A DNA stretch of 64,000 nucleotides from Kistimonas scapharcae (GTDB taxonomy: Bacteria; Pseudomonadota; Gammaproteobacteria; Pseudomonadales; Endozoicomonadaceae), in the NCBI RefSeq assembly GCF_039540975.1, contig NZ_BAABFL010000016.1, forward strand, positions 62,001 through 126,000, written 5' to 3'. Shown here one piece after another: positions 28,216 through 37,357 of this stretch. The position numbers and the translations under genes are program-made. The number at the start of each line of letters is the position of its first letter. The first letter of the stretch is position 1. Below the pieces are notes generated by a model. The model was given only the letters and a program-made list of their open reading frames with translations. It ran no database searches and was not told where the DNA came from.

Positions 28216-29046
28216 TTATTGACGTGCCAGGCGACCGTTATCCGACGCCTTGCCACAATTAGTCCGCCACGGATTGATATCCAACCCACCACGACGCACG
28301 TAACGTGCACCGACAGTCAGTGCTTCCGGCCGGCACTGAGCCAAGATATCCAGAAAAACCCGCTCTACACACTGCTCATGGAAATCCTGATGCTGACGCA
28401 TGGAGCAGATATATTTCAGCAACGACTCACGATCAATGCGCGGCCCACGGTAATCAATGACCAGCGTTCCCCAGTCAGGCTGTCCTGTTACCGGGCAATT
28501 GGACTTCAGCAAATGGCTGTAAAGCGTTTCTGATACACGTTCATCATCAGTCGAAGGTTGTACCAAACTGCTGTCCAGCTGATAGGTGTCGATGGCAATA
28601 TCCAGCTCATCGATACATTCGCCCTGCAGCACGGCCAAACCACGCTGTTCCAGCGCATTGATAGAAAGAATCTCCACACGTACCTGTGCACCGGCGGCCC
28701 GACTGAGATCACGGGCCATGGTTGCCTGCACGTCTGCTGCTGACTCAAACCGGCTCTGGTTGAAGGAATTCAGGTAAAGCTTGAAGGACTTGGATTCAAT
28801 AATGCATTCTGAATCACAGGGAATTGTGAATACCCCGGCCGCCACTACCGGCTTGCCGCGATGATTCAGCCAGGACAGCTCATAGGCATTCCAGATATCA
28901 ACCCCGGTAAACGGCAGACTGGCGGCTACCAGGCCATTCGCCTCCCACTTGGGTGCACGGGGTATCGGAAAAAGCAGGTTCGCATCGTACTCGGCCACAT
29001 AATCACTGTGCTTGCCCAGTGGGGATGCTTCTAAGGATGTGTTCAT
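28216..29046 (-). CDS. queF: NADPH-dependent 7-cyano-7-deazaguanine reductase
   Basis: Reduces preQ0 to preQ1 in queuosine synthesis. The 276 aa are the long two-domain form: N-terminal half with VDIWNAYELSWLN, and the catalytic Cys in SNCPVTGQPDWGTL in the C-terminal half with Glu in HEQCVERVFLD. It starts 11 nt after yadH, so it probably belongs to a yadG-yadH-queF transcript. Confidence 0.96.
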   Translation of the reverse strand: MNTSLEASPLGKHSDYVAEYDANLLFPIPRAPKWEANGLVAASLPFTGVDIWNAYELSWLNHRGKPVVAAGVFTIPCDSECIIESKSFKLYLNSFNQSRFESAADVQATMARDLSRAAGAQVRVEILSINALEQRGLAVLQGECIDELDIAIDTYQLDSSLVQPSTDDERVSETLYSHLLKSNCPVTGQPDWGTLVIDYRGPRIDRESLLKYICSMRQHQDFHEQCVERVFLDILAQCRPEALTVGARYVRRGGLDINPWRTNCGKASDNGRLARQ

Positions 29047-29057
29047 TACAACGAAAC

Positions 29058-29855
29058 TCAGTTTCTCAGGCCCTTGCCTGTATTCAAAAGGTAAAGACTG
29101 TAGACAAACAAGACGATGACGGCCAATCCCATCATCAGGAATGCATGCCAGAGGTTAACCACACCGCTGTAACCCAGCAAGCCGTAACGGAAGGCATTCA
29201 CCTGGTAGAGGATAGGGTTGACCTGGGAAAGCCCCTGCCAGAATTCCGGTAAGATCTTGACAGAATAAAACACACCACCAAGATAGGTCAGAGGCGTAAG
29301 AACGAACGTCGGAATGATCGCAATATCATCAAAAGATTTTGCATAGAGCGCATTGATAAACCCGCCGAGCGCAAACAGTGTTGCAGTAAGAAAGATCGCA
29401 AGTACTGTGACACTGATATCGTAAATCTGGAAATCCACGAAAAACAGTGACAGCAGTGTCACGATCAAAGCAACACCGAGTCCACGACAGACGCCACCCA
29501 TGACAAAGCCCATTAAGATAATCCAGTTAGGCACTGGTGACACCAGCAGCTCTTCTACGCTGCGCTGGAATTTATTGCCAAAGAAACTGGACGCCACATT
29601 GCTGTAACTGTTAGTGATCACCGACATCATGATCAAGCCGGGCACAACAAAGGTCATGTAATCAAAGCCGCCCATCTCACCAATGCGCGAACCGATGACA
29701 TTACCAAAAATCACAAAATAGAGAGCCATGGTGATCGCCGGTGGCAGCAGTGTCTGCGGCCAGATCCGGAGAAACCGGCGGATTTCCTTGACAAATATGG
29801 TATAGAAAGCGATCCAGTTTTCCCGGACCGGATAGGAACCCCTGTTCGTGTTCAC
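29058..29855 (-). CDS. yadH: ABC-2 type transporter permease (YadH-like)
   Basis: 265-aa inner-membrane permease with six hydrophobic segments and the ABC-2 signature region (LTPLTYLGGVFYSVKILP near 205-222). It partners with the ATPase encoded 20 nt upstream. The exported substrate is not known for this family. Confidence 0.92.
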   Translation of the reverse strand: MNTNRGSYPVRENWIAFYTIFVKEIRRFLRIWPQTLLPPAITMALYFVIFGNVIGSRIGEMGGFDYMTFVVPGLIMMSVITNSYSNVASSFFGNKFQRSVEELLVSPVPNWIILMGFVMGGVCRGLGVALIVTLLSLFFVDFQIYDISVTVLAIFLTATLFALGGFINALYAKSFDDIAIIPTFVLTPLTYLGGVFYSVKILPEFWQGLSQVNPILYQVNAFRYGLLGYSGVVNLWHAFLMMGLAVIVLFVYSLYLLNTGKGLRN

Positions 29856-29875
29856 ACCTGTATTCCCGTTCTCTG

Positions 29876-30790
29876 TTATCCCTGGGCCGTCATGCCGACG
29901 AAGAGCTCTTCCAGCCGGTTGGCTTTGTTTCTCATGCTGATGACATCAATACTGGACGCATTCAACTGCTGAAACAGCCCGTTCAGCCCCTGGTTCTTGT
30001 TCACTTCCACTTCAAGGCAGCTGTCATCAACCTTGCGCACGACATAACCGGCAAAATCAGGCATGTCGTTGATGGGTTCGCGGGTATCCAGCAGGAAGCT
30101 CTCTTTCTGCAATTTACCCAACAGCGCCCTCATGCTGGTATTTTCGACGATCGTACCCTGGTCAATGATCGCGATATTGCGACACAGCTGTTCCGCTTCT
30201 TCCAGGTAATGGGTGGTGAGGATAACCGTCGTGCCCTTGCCATTGATTTCCCGCAGGAATTCCCACAATGAGCGACGCAGTTCGATATCAACACCGGCCG
30301 TTGGTTCATCCAGAATGAGAAGACGGGGTTCATGGACCAATGCACGGGCAATCATCAGCCGGCGTTTCATACCACCGGACAGCATTCGGGACTGAACATT
30401 GCGTTTGTCCCACAGTCCGAGTTTCTTGAGGTATAGCTCGGTCCGAGCACTGGCCTCATTGGCGGAAATGCCATAATAACCCGCCTGGGTAATGACAATA
30501 TCCTGTGTTTTTTCGAACTGATTAAAATTGATTTCCTGCGGAACCACACCCAGTTGACGTTTGGCACGACTCATGTCTTTATCGAGGTCGTAACCAAAGA
30601 TATTAACGTCGCCAGACGTTTTATTAACCAGCGAGGAAACTATGCCGATGGTCGTTGACTTGCCCGCGCCATTAGGGCCCAGCAACGCAAAGAAATCACC
30701 TTCCTGAACCTCCAGGTCAATACCTTTCAGCGCCTGATGACCATTGTCGTAAGTTTTGTATAGCTGGCGGATTTGCAGTGCCCGGGTCAT
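29876..30790 (-). CDS. yadG: ABC transporter ATP-binding protein (YadG-like)
   Basis: 304 aa with Walker A GPNGAGKST (near 38-46), Q-loop VVPQEINFNQ, signature LSGGMKRRL, Walker B LLILDEPTAG and the switch His in LTTHYLEEAE. The C-terminal 80 residues form the extension typical of YadG. First gene of yadG-yadH-queF. A pair of direct repeats lies upstream of it. Confidence 0.94.
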   Translation of the reverse strand: MTRALQIRQLYKTYDNGHQALKGIDLEVQEGDFFALLGPNGAGKSTTIGIVSSLVNKTSGDVNIFGYDLDKDMSRAKRQLGVVPQEINFNQFEKTQDIVITQAGYYGISANEASARTELYLKKLGLWDKRNVQSRMLSGGMKRRLMIARALVHEPRLLILDEPTAGVDIELRRSLWEFLREINGKGTTVILTTHYLEEAEQLCRNIAIIDQGTIVENTSMRALLGKLQKESFLLDTREPINDMPDFAGYVVRKVDDSCLEVEVNKNQGLNGLFQQLNASSIDVISMRNKANRLEELFVGMTAQG

Positions 30791-30870
30791 GTAACCGTTC
30801 AGTTCCTTATGCTTGTCTCAGTCTTTAAACGGGCATCTTATAGTATTTTATTGCAAATCCCTATGTGGTT

Positions 30871-30925
30871 ATCTACTACGACCAGTTGCTACTTCGATCA
30901 CGTTATATATTACGGTCAGTTGCTA
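30871..30925. repeat. Direct repeats upstream of yadG, possible operator
   Basis: TACGACCAGTTGCTA (30877-30891) recurs as TACGGTCAGTTGCTA (30911-30925), 34 bp apart, about three helical turns. The first copy sits in atctactacgaccagtt (30871-30887), which matches an E. coli FadR site I recall at 13 of 17 positions. No fadR is in the window, so the regulator is a guess. Confidence 0.3.
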
Positions 30926-31066
30926 AAGCAGATGGGCACTTAACACATCAGATGGCGGCAACGTCAACTATCGACGGACTTGACCTCTCGCTCAGCGCTC
31001 GCTAGGTTGTGCTGCTTTATCACTGACCTGTCAAAACAGGTTACCCGGCCTGACTGGAATCTCCTG

Positions 31067-31462
31067 ATGCCTGAAAATCACCGTCTCTACATCGAACATC
31101 ACCAGCAGCTGCTGGATAATCTGATGATGCAGCTGCCCAACGCACTGGACAGCGTTTGCACAGAAGAACAGAAGGAACAGCAGCTGGAACAATTACAGCA
31201 CGTCAAGCAGGCACTGGTAGACCACCTGGAAGAATCCCGTTACCTGGGCCAGCAGTGGCTGTTTGCTTTTATCGGCAACCATCCCCAGCTGGCACCGATG
31301 GTTCCCCGCGATCTGCTCTGGTTCTTTGGCGGAGAATGCCTGCACTTCATGTCCGATGATGAAATCAGCAAGTATCAACGGCTGGAAGATATTTTGGCAG
31401 AAGCTGAACACAACGGACGCGACATGTCGTGGATTGAAGCCCGTAGATTCGTCTTCAACTAA
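31067..31462 (+). CDS. PA2817-like protein of unknown function
   Basis: 131-aa soluble helical protein starting MPENHRLYIEHHQQLL. It resembles the small Pseudomonas PA2817 family, which I recall from the vicinity of yadG/yadH-like genes there too. No catalytic motif is evident; WFFGGECLHFM(S) and a Gln/Glu-rich stretch (about 32-50) stand out. The frame stays open 29 codons upstream, but that stretch lacks family character, so ATG 31067 is chosen. Confidence 0.7.
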   Translation: MPENHRLYIEHHQQLLDNLMMQLPNALDSVCTEEQKEQQLEQLQHVKQALVDHLEESRYLGQQWLFAFIGNHPQLAPMVPRDLLWFFGGECLHFMSDDEISKYQRLEDILAEAEHNGRDMSWIEARRFVFN

Positions 31463-31473
31463 CCACCCGTTCA

Positions 31474-32283
31474 CTACTCGTACACCATTTTCCGGGTCAT
31501 GCCACCATCCAGAATAATATTCTGACCGGTCATGAACCCGGCTTCCTCAGAAATCAGGAAATGAGCCAGGCTGGCCACATCCCTAGCCTCCCCTACACGC
31601 CCCACCGGGTGCTGCTGGTGACAGGTTTCCGTCAGGTGCACCGGCCGCCGTGATCGAGACTTCTGCAATTCCCCCACCTCAATCCAGCCAGGACTGATAC
31701 AGTTAGCCCGAATCTGCCCGGACAGCGACACCGCCAGCGCATGGGTTAAGGCAACCACACCGCCCTTACTCGCCGCATACGCTTCGGTCTGGGGTTCGGA
31801 TTGCAGATAACGCGTGGAAGCAATATTAACGATTGCGCCATGCCGAACGCGCAGCAAACCCAGCGCCTGCCTGACCATCAGGAAGACACCGGTCAGATTG
31901 ACATCAATAATCCGTTGCCAGTCCACGAGATCAAGGTACTCAAGAGGGCCGGTATAGGGATCAGCAATACCCGCGTTATTGACCAACCCATTCAACCCGC
32001 CAAACCAGTGCTGAACCCGGGCAATACACCGCTGCACCGATTCTTCATTACTGACATCCGTGCGAATAAAGCGTACGTCGCCCTGCCGGGACAACAGACC
32101 GATCAGTTCTTCACCGGCTTCGCGGTCATTGTCCGCCACCACCACGCTATAGCCTTTCGCCAGAAAATACTCTGTGATGCCACGACCGATTCCCTGTGCG
32201 CCCCCGGTCACCAACACAGCCGGTTTTCCGGCCCCATGCTGCCCCTGATCATCGACCTTCTGGTTGGCCCTTATGTGCGGCAT
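31474..32283 (-). CDS. Short-chain dehydrogenase/reductase
   Basis: Classical SDR of 269 aa from ATG 32283 (an ATG at 32340 would add a hydrophobic 19 residues). NAD(P) motif TGGAQGIGRG, NNAG, catalytic Ser in NIASTRY and YAASKGG with Tyr and Lys. Asp in VVADNDRE suggests NAD(H). Substrate unknown. Convergent with the PA2817-like gene, 11 nt apart. Confidence 0.88.
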   Translation of the reverse strand: MPHIRANQKVDDQGQHGAGKPAVLVTGGAQGIGRGITEYFLAKGYSVVVADNDREAGEELIGLLSRQGDVRFIRTDVSNEESVQRCIARVQHWFGGLNGLVNNAGIADPYTGPLEYLDLVDWQRIIDVNLTGVFLMVRQALGLLRVRHGAIVNIASTRYLQSEPQTEAYAASKGGVVALTHALAVSLSGQIRANCISPGWIEVGELQKSRSRRPVHLTETCHQQHPVGRVGEARDVASLAHFLISEEAGFMTGQNIILDGGMTRKMVYE

Positions 32284-32389
32284 AACGAACTCCAGCCCGG
32301 TAATAGTGGAGACAAAAGCTAAGCACAAGGGCAGCATCACTGCCTTAGTGGTTTTCAGCTATGGTGAGAAATACAGAGAATGTCATGCA

Positions 32390-32426
32390 GAAAGAAAAGG
32401 CCGGTTTCCCCCTCAGAAAACCGGCC
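32390..32426 (-). terminator. Terminator about 200 nt after rmuC
   Basis: Reading leftward, GGCCGGTTT / AAACCGGCC forms a strong stem followed by TTTTCTTTCT. It lies 194 nt past the rmuC stop. The stretch 32427-32619 in between has no ORF but several short inverted repeats, so a 3'UTR or small RNA is conceivable. Confidence 0.6.
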
Positions 32427-32619
32427 AATAACCATTGGCAGACCTGTCCCGACTGTCTATACCGCAGTCTGCTATAACGAGGCGCCATGACACTTGCTTG
32501 CAGTGGCAGGATCATCGCTGAGCTGTTTTCAGCGACCAACCCCTCCCCTCTTCACTGCGGGGTTCACTCTACCTGACTCGAAGAACCAGATATTGATACG
32601 CATCAAAAGACCATAGGTA

Positions 32620-34146
32620 TTAGCCGAGACTTTTGTTGCTTTCTTCCAGCAATTCCACCTCTTCCACGGGTGTGCTGATCTCGGTGACAGAACGGTCCAA
32701 CAAGTCCTGCGGTAACTGTTTTTTCACCTTGACGCCCAGCTCCACAAACTGCTGCGCCTGGCGTACCAGATTACCCCGTCCCGAACTGAACTTGTTCATG
32801 GCGCCATCATAGGTCTTTTTCACGGTATCCAGCTGACTACCCAGTTTCTGCATGTCGTCCGTAAACCCACGCAGCTTGTCGTAGAGCGCGCTGGCTTTTT
32901 CAGCAATTTTTTCCGCATTTCGATTCTGGTGTTCATAGCGCCAGATATTTTCGATAGTACGTAATGCCACCAGCAGGTTGGTTGGGCTGACCAGCATAAT
33001 ATTGTGCTCCAGCGCTTCCTGGAACAGTGAAGGCTGATGTTCAACCGCGGCATAAAAGGCAGGCTCGACCGGAATGAACATCAAGACATAATCCAGCGTT
33101 CTGACGCCATCCAGATCCTGATAGCTTTTGGCGCTCAGCCCCCGGATGTGGTTACGCAGACACTGCACATGAGCAGCCAGTGCCCGACTCCGTTCTACAT
33201 CATCGTCTGCCTCATGATAACGACTGTAATCCACCAGCGAGACCTTCGAGTCGATCACCACATCCTTACCATCAGGCAGATGAACGACCACATCAGGCTG
33301 AAGCCGTTCGCCATCGGTGTTCTTCAGTGAGACCTGTCGTTCGTATTCATGCCCTTCACGCAAGCCAGACTCTTCCAGTACACGATCCAACACCAGCTCC
33401 CCCCAGTTCCCCTGGGCTTTCTTGTCCCCCTTCAGGGCACGGGTCAGGTTCAGGGCTTCCTGGCTCATCTGCTGGTTCAGTTCACGCAGCCCCAGCACTT
33501 CATCACGCAGGGAGCGGCGCTCCTTGGCTTCCGTGATATAGGCATCGTTAACCTGCTGTCGGAAGTCGGAGATCTGCTGCTTGAACGGCCCCAGCAAGCC
33601 ATCCAGTGCCATTTTATTCTGTTCAGTAAAACGAGAGGCTTTCGCTTCAAAGATGCGGTTCGCCAGATTTTCAAACTGCTGATTGAGCCTTATTTCAGCC
33701 TGCTCCAACAACCGGATTTTATCGTCAGCCGCTTCCCGCTCTTTGTCCCGTGCCGCCAGTGCTGTTTTAAGTTCACTTTCCGATGCCTGCAGCTGTTGCT
33801 GTCGCAGCTCTGCATCACGCAAAGTCATCCGCAACGCTTCCATCCCCGTGAGACGCTCTGCCGACCGCGCCAGTTCGAGTTCCAGGGTCTGAATGCGCTG
33901 TCGCGCCGTTTCCTGTTCCTGTTGCAACTGCGAAACGGTTTCCTGCTGACGGCGATTTTCCGTTTCAAGCCAGGCCTGGCGCTCCACCGACTGCAGGCGT
34001 TCTGTCTCGAGGAATTGTTGCTCTCGCAGTGACTCTGTTTCACAACGCTGACGGGTTGAAGCAGCACTGATCTTCCAGGCTGAAACAGCGACAATGGCTG
34101 CTACCGCAACGAGCAGGAGGGTATAAACAAGGAAGGACATCGTCAT
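32620..34146 (-). CDS. rmuC: DNA recombination protein RmuC
   Basis: 508 aa. One N-terminal membrane helix (residues 4-24), a long Gln/Glu/Arg-rich coiled coil (about 35-210), then the RmuC nuclease-like core with GNWGELVLDRVLEESGL, VIDSKVSLVDYSRY and ALRTIENIWRYE. RmuC limits recombination at inverted repeats in E. coli. A second ATG two codons in (34140) is also possible. Confidence 0.93.
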   Translation of the reverse strand: MTMSFLVYTLLLVAVAAIVAVSAWKISAASTRQRCETESLREQQFLETERLQSVERQAWLETENRRQQETVSQLQQEQETARQRIQTLELELARSAERLTGMEALRMTLRDAELRQQQLQASESELKTALAARDKEREAADDKIRLLEQAEIRLNQQFENLANRIFEAKASRFTEQNKMALDGLLGPFKQQISDFRQQVNDAYITEAKERRSLRDEVLGLRELNQQMSQEALNLTRALKGDKKAQGNWGELVLDRVLEESGLREGHEYERQVSLKNTDGERLQPDVVVHLPDGKDVVIDSKVSLVDYSRYHEADDDVERSRALAAHVQCLRNHIRGLSAKSYQDLDGVRTLDYVLMFIPVEPAFYAAVEHQPSLFQEALEHNIMLVSPTNLLVALRTIENIWRYEHQNRNAEKIAEKASALYDKLRGFTDDMQKLGSQLDTVKKTYDGAMNKFSSGRGNLVRQAQQFVELGVKVKKQLPQDLLDRSVTEISTPVEEVELLEESNKSLG

Positions 34147-34349
34147 CGTTCAGACAATCCATTCTGAGGGTTAACAGGGTTTCAGGGAATAGTACTACCG
34201 ATCGAAATCACATCCCATTCGCAGCGGCCACAGCACCGGCTTTTCTGACATAATTCAGTAAGAAAATGTCGACCCGGGCCATGGTTATTGCCGGGGGAAC
34301 AGCCTATGATCACCGGCAACAGACCAAACAAGCAAAGGAATCCTGCCGC

Positions 34350-35318
34350 ATGTTTTCCGAGGGGTTTTTAACCGTTTTTCTGATGGTTGTTCTAACTATC
34401 GGAATACTGATTACCATTGTCCTTATCAAAGGCCGTGCACGACAACAGACAGTGGCGTCACTGTCACACTGGTCGCAACCACCTTCACGATTTGTCGAGG
34501 TTAATGGACTCAAGGTTCACTATCGGGATGAAGGAGAAGGCCCGGTGCTGATCCTCCTCCACGGACTGTTTTCTTCCCTGCATACCTGGGAAAAGTGGGT
34601 TAATCTGCTACAGGACAGGTATCGCATCATCCGTATTGATGTACCGAACTTTGGCCTGACAGGCCCCTTCCCCAACAGCAAGGTCGATGATCAGACCTAC
34701 ATGCAGTTTCTTGAAAATTTTGTGACCACGTTAAAACTTGAGCGTTTCCATTTAGCCGGCAACTCACTGGGTGGTTATTTTGCCTACCAGTACGCCTCTC
34801 GCTACCCGCAACGCGTTAACAGGCTGGTGATGCTGAATGCCGCCGGTTACTTTTTCATCCCGCCAGCCGCATTGATTGCCTGGGGCATGCCGCTGCTGGG
34901 TCGTATTGCAGATTATACGGAAGCGCCTTACGGCCTGTTCGCTTCACTGGTACGCCGAGCTTATGCTGATCCAAGCAAAGCCACTTCTGATGAAATTAGA
35001 CGCTATAACGAACTGCTGCATCGGGATGGCAACCGGGCTGCCGGTGGCCGACTGATCCGGCATATCCGTAACTGCGTCGGTTTTGATACTTCACGTACCC
35101 AACTGCTTACCATGCCCACGCTCATTATGTGGGGCGATCAAGACCACTGGATTCCTGTACGTCATGCACCAAAATACCATCAGGCCATTCCGGGCAGTGA
35201 GCTAATCGTCTATCCAAACGTTGGGCACATGCCGATGGAAGAGATTCCTGAACAAAGTGCCCGGGATCTCATTCAATTCCTTGATGCCGCACAGGAGTCA
35301 TCTGTATGCAACGCCTGA
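34350..35318 (+). CDS. Membrane-anchored alpha/beta hydrolase
   Basis: 322 aa from ATG 34350. An N-terminal membrane helix (about 5-27) is followed by an alpha/beta-hydrolase fold: oxyanion HGLF, nucleophile Ser in AGNSLGGYF, Asp in GDQDHWIP and His in NVGHMPME. Substrate unknown; lipase or esterase activity is plausible. The frame remains open 28 codons upstream, but AAGGA before 34350 and the membrane helix favour this start. It overlaps the lipocalin gene by 13 nt. Confidence 0.85.
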   Translation: MFSEGFLTVFLMVVLTIGILITIVLIKGRARQQTVASLSHWSQPPSRFVEVNGLKVHYRDEGEGPVLILLHGLFSSLHTWEKWVNLLQDRYRIIRIDVPNFGLTGPFPNSKVDDQTYMQFLENFVTTLKLERFHLAGNSLGGYFAYQYASRYPQRVNRLVMLNAAGYFFIPPAALIAWGMPLLGRIADYTEAPYGLFASLVRRAYADPSKATSDEIRRYNELLHRDGNRAAGGRLIRHIRNCVGFDTSRTQLLTMPTLIMWGDQDHWIPVRHAPKYHQAIPGSELIVYPNVGHMPMEEIPEQSARDLIQFLDAAQESSVCNA

Positions 35319-35839
35319 TACTGACGCTCTGCCTGTACCTATCCACGGGATATGCCCTGGCCCAACCCCTGACCACCGTTCCCCAGGTTGATCTCAACCG
35401 GTATGCGGGCCAGTGGTATGAAATTGCCCGGCTACCCAACGTCTTTCAGCGCAAGTGTGTTGCCAATGTCATGGCAACTTACACCCTTCGGGAAGACGGC
35501 GATATTGATGTACTGAACCAGTGTGAGAACAAGGACGGGAAAATCCAGAGCGCACAGGGATTGGCCAGAAGCACCAACCCGCCGGAGAACTCGCGTCTGG
35601 AAGTCAGCTTTTTCAATGTTCTGGGCATCCGGCCGTTCTGGGGAGATTACTGGGTCATTGCACTGGATGATGACTACCAGTATGTCGTGGTGGGAGAGCC
35701 TGACCGTGACTATGCCTGGCTACTAAGCAGAACCCCCACATTACCAGACGAAACCGTCGCAAAGGCAATCGCCATACTGGAAGCTGAAGAATTTCCTGTC
35801 GATCAACTCATCTATACCGTTCAAAAGCCCAGGGATTGA
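35306..35839 (+). CDS. Blc-type lipocalin
   Basis: 177 aa with a signal peptide (cleavage likely after YALA, residue 19) and the lipocalin motif GQWYEIARLPNVFQ. It has the family ending with a predicted eight-stranded barrel. There is no lipobox Cys, so unlike E. coli Blc it should be soluble in the periplasm. Coupling to the membrane hydrolase suggests a joint role in lipid handling (inference). Confidence 0.9.
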   Translation: MQRLILTLCLYLSTGYALAQPLTTVPQVDLNRYAGQWYEIARLPNVFQRKCVANVMATYTLREDGDIDVLNQCENKDGKIQSAQGLARSTNPPENSRLEVSFFNVLGIRPFWGDYWVIALDDDYQYVVVGEPDRDYAWLLSRTPTLPDETVAKAIAILEAEEFPVDQLIYTVQKPRD

Positions 35840-35846
35840 ATGAATG

Positions 35847-35869
35847 AGCCGGCAGCCATGGCCGGCTCA
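35847..35869. terminator. Hairpin between convergent lipocalin and Yip1 genes
   Basis: GAGCCGGC / GCCGGCTC stem with a 7-nt loop, 8 nt past the lipocalin stop. A U-tract is lacking on both strands. Confidence 0.45.
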
Positions 35870-35877
35870 CAATGGTG

Positions 35878-36477
35878 TTATCCAAGACTGAAGATCGAAC
35901 CCAACCCCATGTCCCACAGCACGATGGTCATCACTTTCATGGAAACCAGCACCACGAGTCCGACCGCAACGATCAAGGTTGCCATCATGAAGCCCTGTTC
36001 AAACGGTATATGCATGATATGAGGCAAGCCTGCATACAGCAGGTAAACCGCATAGGCAATCGCCGCCAGAATGCCAAACAAGGCCAGGGGAATTGAGGGG
36101 AACAGCCCCAAAAAGCCGGTCAGATAGAGTGGTGTGGCCGTATAAGCGGCAAATATGACACAACGGCTCCAGGAAGGATCACACCCATAAGTCCTGGCCA
36201 ACCAGTGAATGAACAGCCCCATGATTGTCACCGCGCAGATAATGCCCAACCAGGCGGCAATCCCCAGAAGAAACGCACTCATCGACTCCAGCCGGATGGT
36301 ATCAAGCCCGGTAGACCAGCCGGTAACACTGGTGCCATACCACATACAGAGACCTGGCAAGGCCGCCAGGACCACCAAATGGGACAGGTATCCATGGCCA
36401 TGGCGCTCGATTTCACGGTCTATGTCTTCCCATTCTTCATGAGGGTGGGCGAATAACCCTGCAAGATGATCCAACAT
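35878..36477 (-). CDS. Yip1-domain inner membrane protein
   Basis: 199 aa from ATG 36477, preceded by AAGGAG. A soluble N-terminus (LFAHPHEEWEDIDREIE) is followed by five membrane helices; the layout matches bacterial Yip1/DUF1282 proteins. Function unknown. Confidence 0.82.
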   Translation of the reverse strand: MLDHLAGLFAHPHEEWEDIDREIERHGHGYLSHLVVLAALPGLCMWYGTSVTGWSTGLDTIRLESMSAFLLGIAAWLGIICAVTIMGLFIHWLARTYGCDPSWSRCVIFAAYTATPLYLTGFLGLFPSIPLALFGILAAIAYAVYLLYAGLPHIMHIPFEQGFMMATLIVAVGLVVLVSMKVMTIVLWDMGLGSIFSLG

Positions 36478-36625
36478 GCTCAGAACTCCTTCCTGACCCG
36501 CAGGCATTGATCCATTTGCACTAAAAAACCGTTTTTATGCTTACTGTGCCCTGCTTCTTAAAATGCCACTTACCTCTTTCAGAACGGTATTAAAGATTCA
36601 TTTTCATCTAACAAGAATATGTTTA

Positions 36626-36652
36626 TTGTACATAATTAATTATATGTATAAT
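36626..36652 (+). promoter_or_regulatory. Putative light-regulon operator/promoter 1
   Basis: TTGTACAT, 11 nt, TGTATAAT, with the second half containing a -10-like TATAAT. It lies 20 nt before the unknown membrane-protein gene at 36673. The spacing is identical to the elements at 40610 and 46004. Confidence 0.65.
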
Positions 36653-36672
36653 TATAGACAAGGAGTCTGGTA

Positions 36673-37218
36673 ATGAAACAACTGCATTTTCTGGTGAAGG
36701 ATATTGATGAGGCCGAGGCAATAACCCATTACATGGAAACCCTTGGCATAGCCTATGAACGCACGCATGTGACCTACAAGCATCCCCAGGCACTGGAGGA
36801 AAGGCACCTGCATAGCACCACCTTATTGGAAGAGGTAGATATCATTCACTCCGGCGAACGGGGACTGATGATCGGCTTCATTGCCAGCGCACTGGTGAGT
36901 TTCAGCTTGTACAACCTCCTCTACGGGCAGGAGATTGCTTTGATCGTGACGATATTTGCCGGGCTGGTCACGCTGGGATTCTGCACATGGGTCGGAGGGA
37001 TGATTGGCGCCTCCTGCGACAATTATCGGCTGGATCCCTACCATGATCAGCTTGCCGCGGGCCAATGCCTGGTGATGGTGGATGTTACGCCCCATCAGGA
37101 ACAAAGTTTCCTGGAGAAGCTCAATCAACAGTTTCCAGACCGGCACGTTTGTGGTGAGAGTTCCTCCATTGATAATCCCTTTGAAGGTTCCATGCACCTG
37201 CACAAGCACACCCTGTAA
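36673..37218 (+). CDS. Unknown membrane protein of the putative light regulon
   Basis: 181 aa, ATG preceded by AAGGAG. The N-terminal 60 residues look like a soluble alpha/beta domain (KQLHFLVKDIDEAEAITHYM). Two membrane helices with small residues follow (about 74-93 and 97-120, the latter ending GGMIGA), then a second soluble part with VMVDVTPHQEQSFLEKL. I do not recognise a named family. The shared operator upstream and the terminator after it make this a one-gene unit of the light cluster. Confidence 0.8.
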   Translation: MKQLHFLVKDIDEAEAITHYMETLGIAYERTHVTYKHPQALEERHLHSTTLLEEVDIIHSGERGLMIGFIASALVSFSLYNLLYGQEIALIVTIFAGLVTLGFCTWVGGMIGASCDNYRLDPYHDQLAAGQCLVMVDVTPHQEQSFLEKLNQQFPDRHVCGESSSIDNPFEGSMHLHKHTL

Positions 37219-37294
37219 TAGCTATACGGGGTGGCTGTTCGTATAACACCAAAAAACGTGCAAAGAAGTAACAAGATAAAAACCGTTAGGTACT

Positions 37295-37321
37295 GCCCGA
37301 TCAAATGATCGGGCTTTTTTT
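37295..37321 (+). terminator. Rho-independent terminator
   Basis: GCCCGATCA / TGATCGGGC stem, then seven Ts on the plus strand, 76 nt after the membrane-protein gene. Confidence 0.9.
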
Positions 37322-37357
37322 AACTATTGACGCGATAAAAAAATTGAGAGGAAAACA

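Noticed and set aside
33349..34032. 227-codon open frame antisense to rmuC
   Set aside because: Antisense of the coiled-coil region; Phe/Leu/Gln-rich as expected from the reverse of Gln/Glu/Lys codons.
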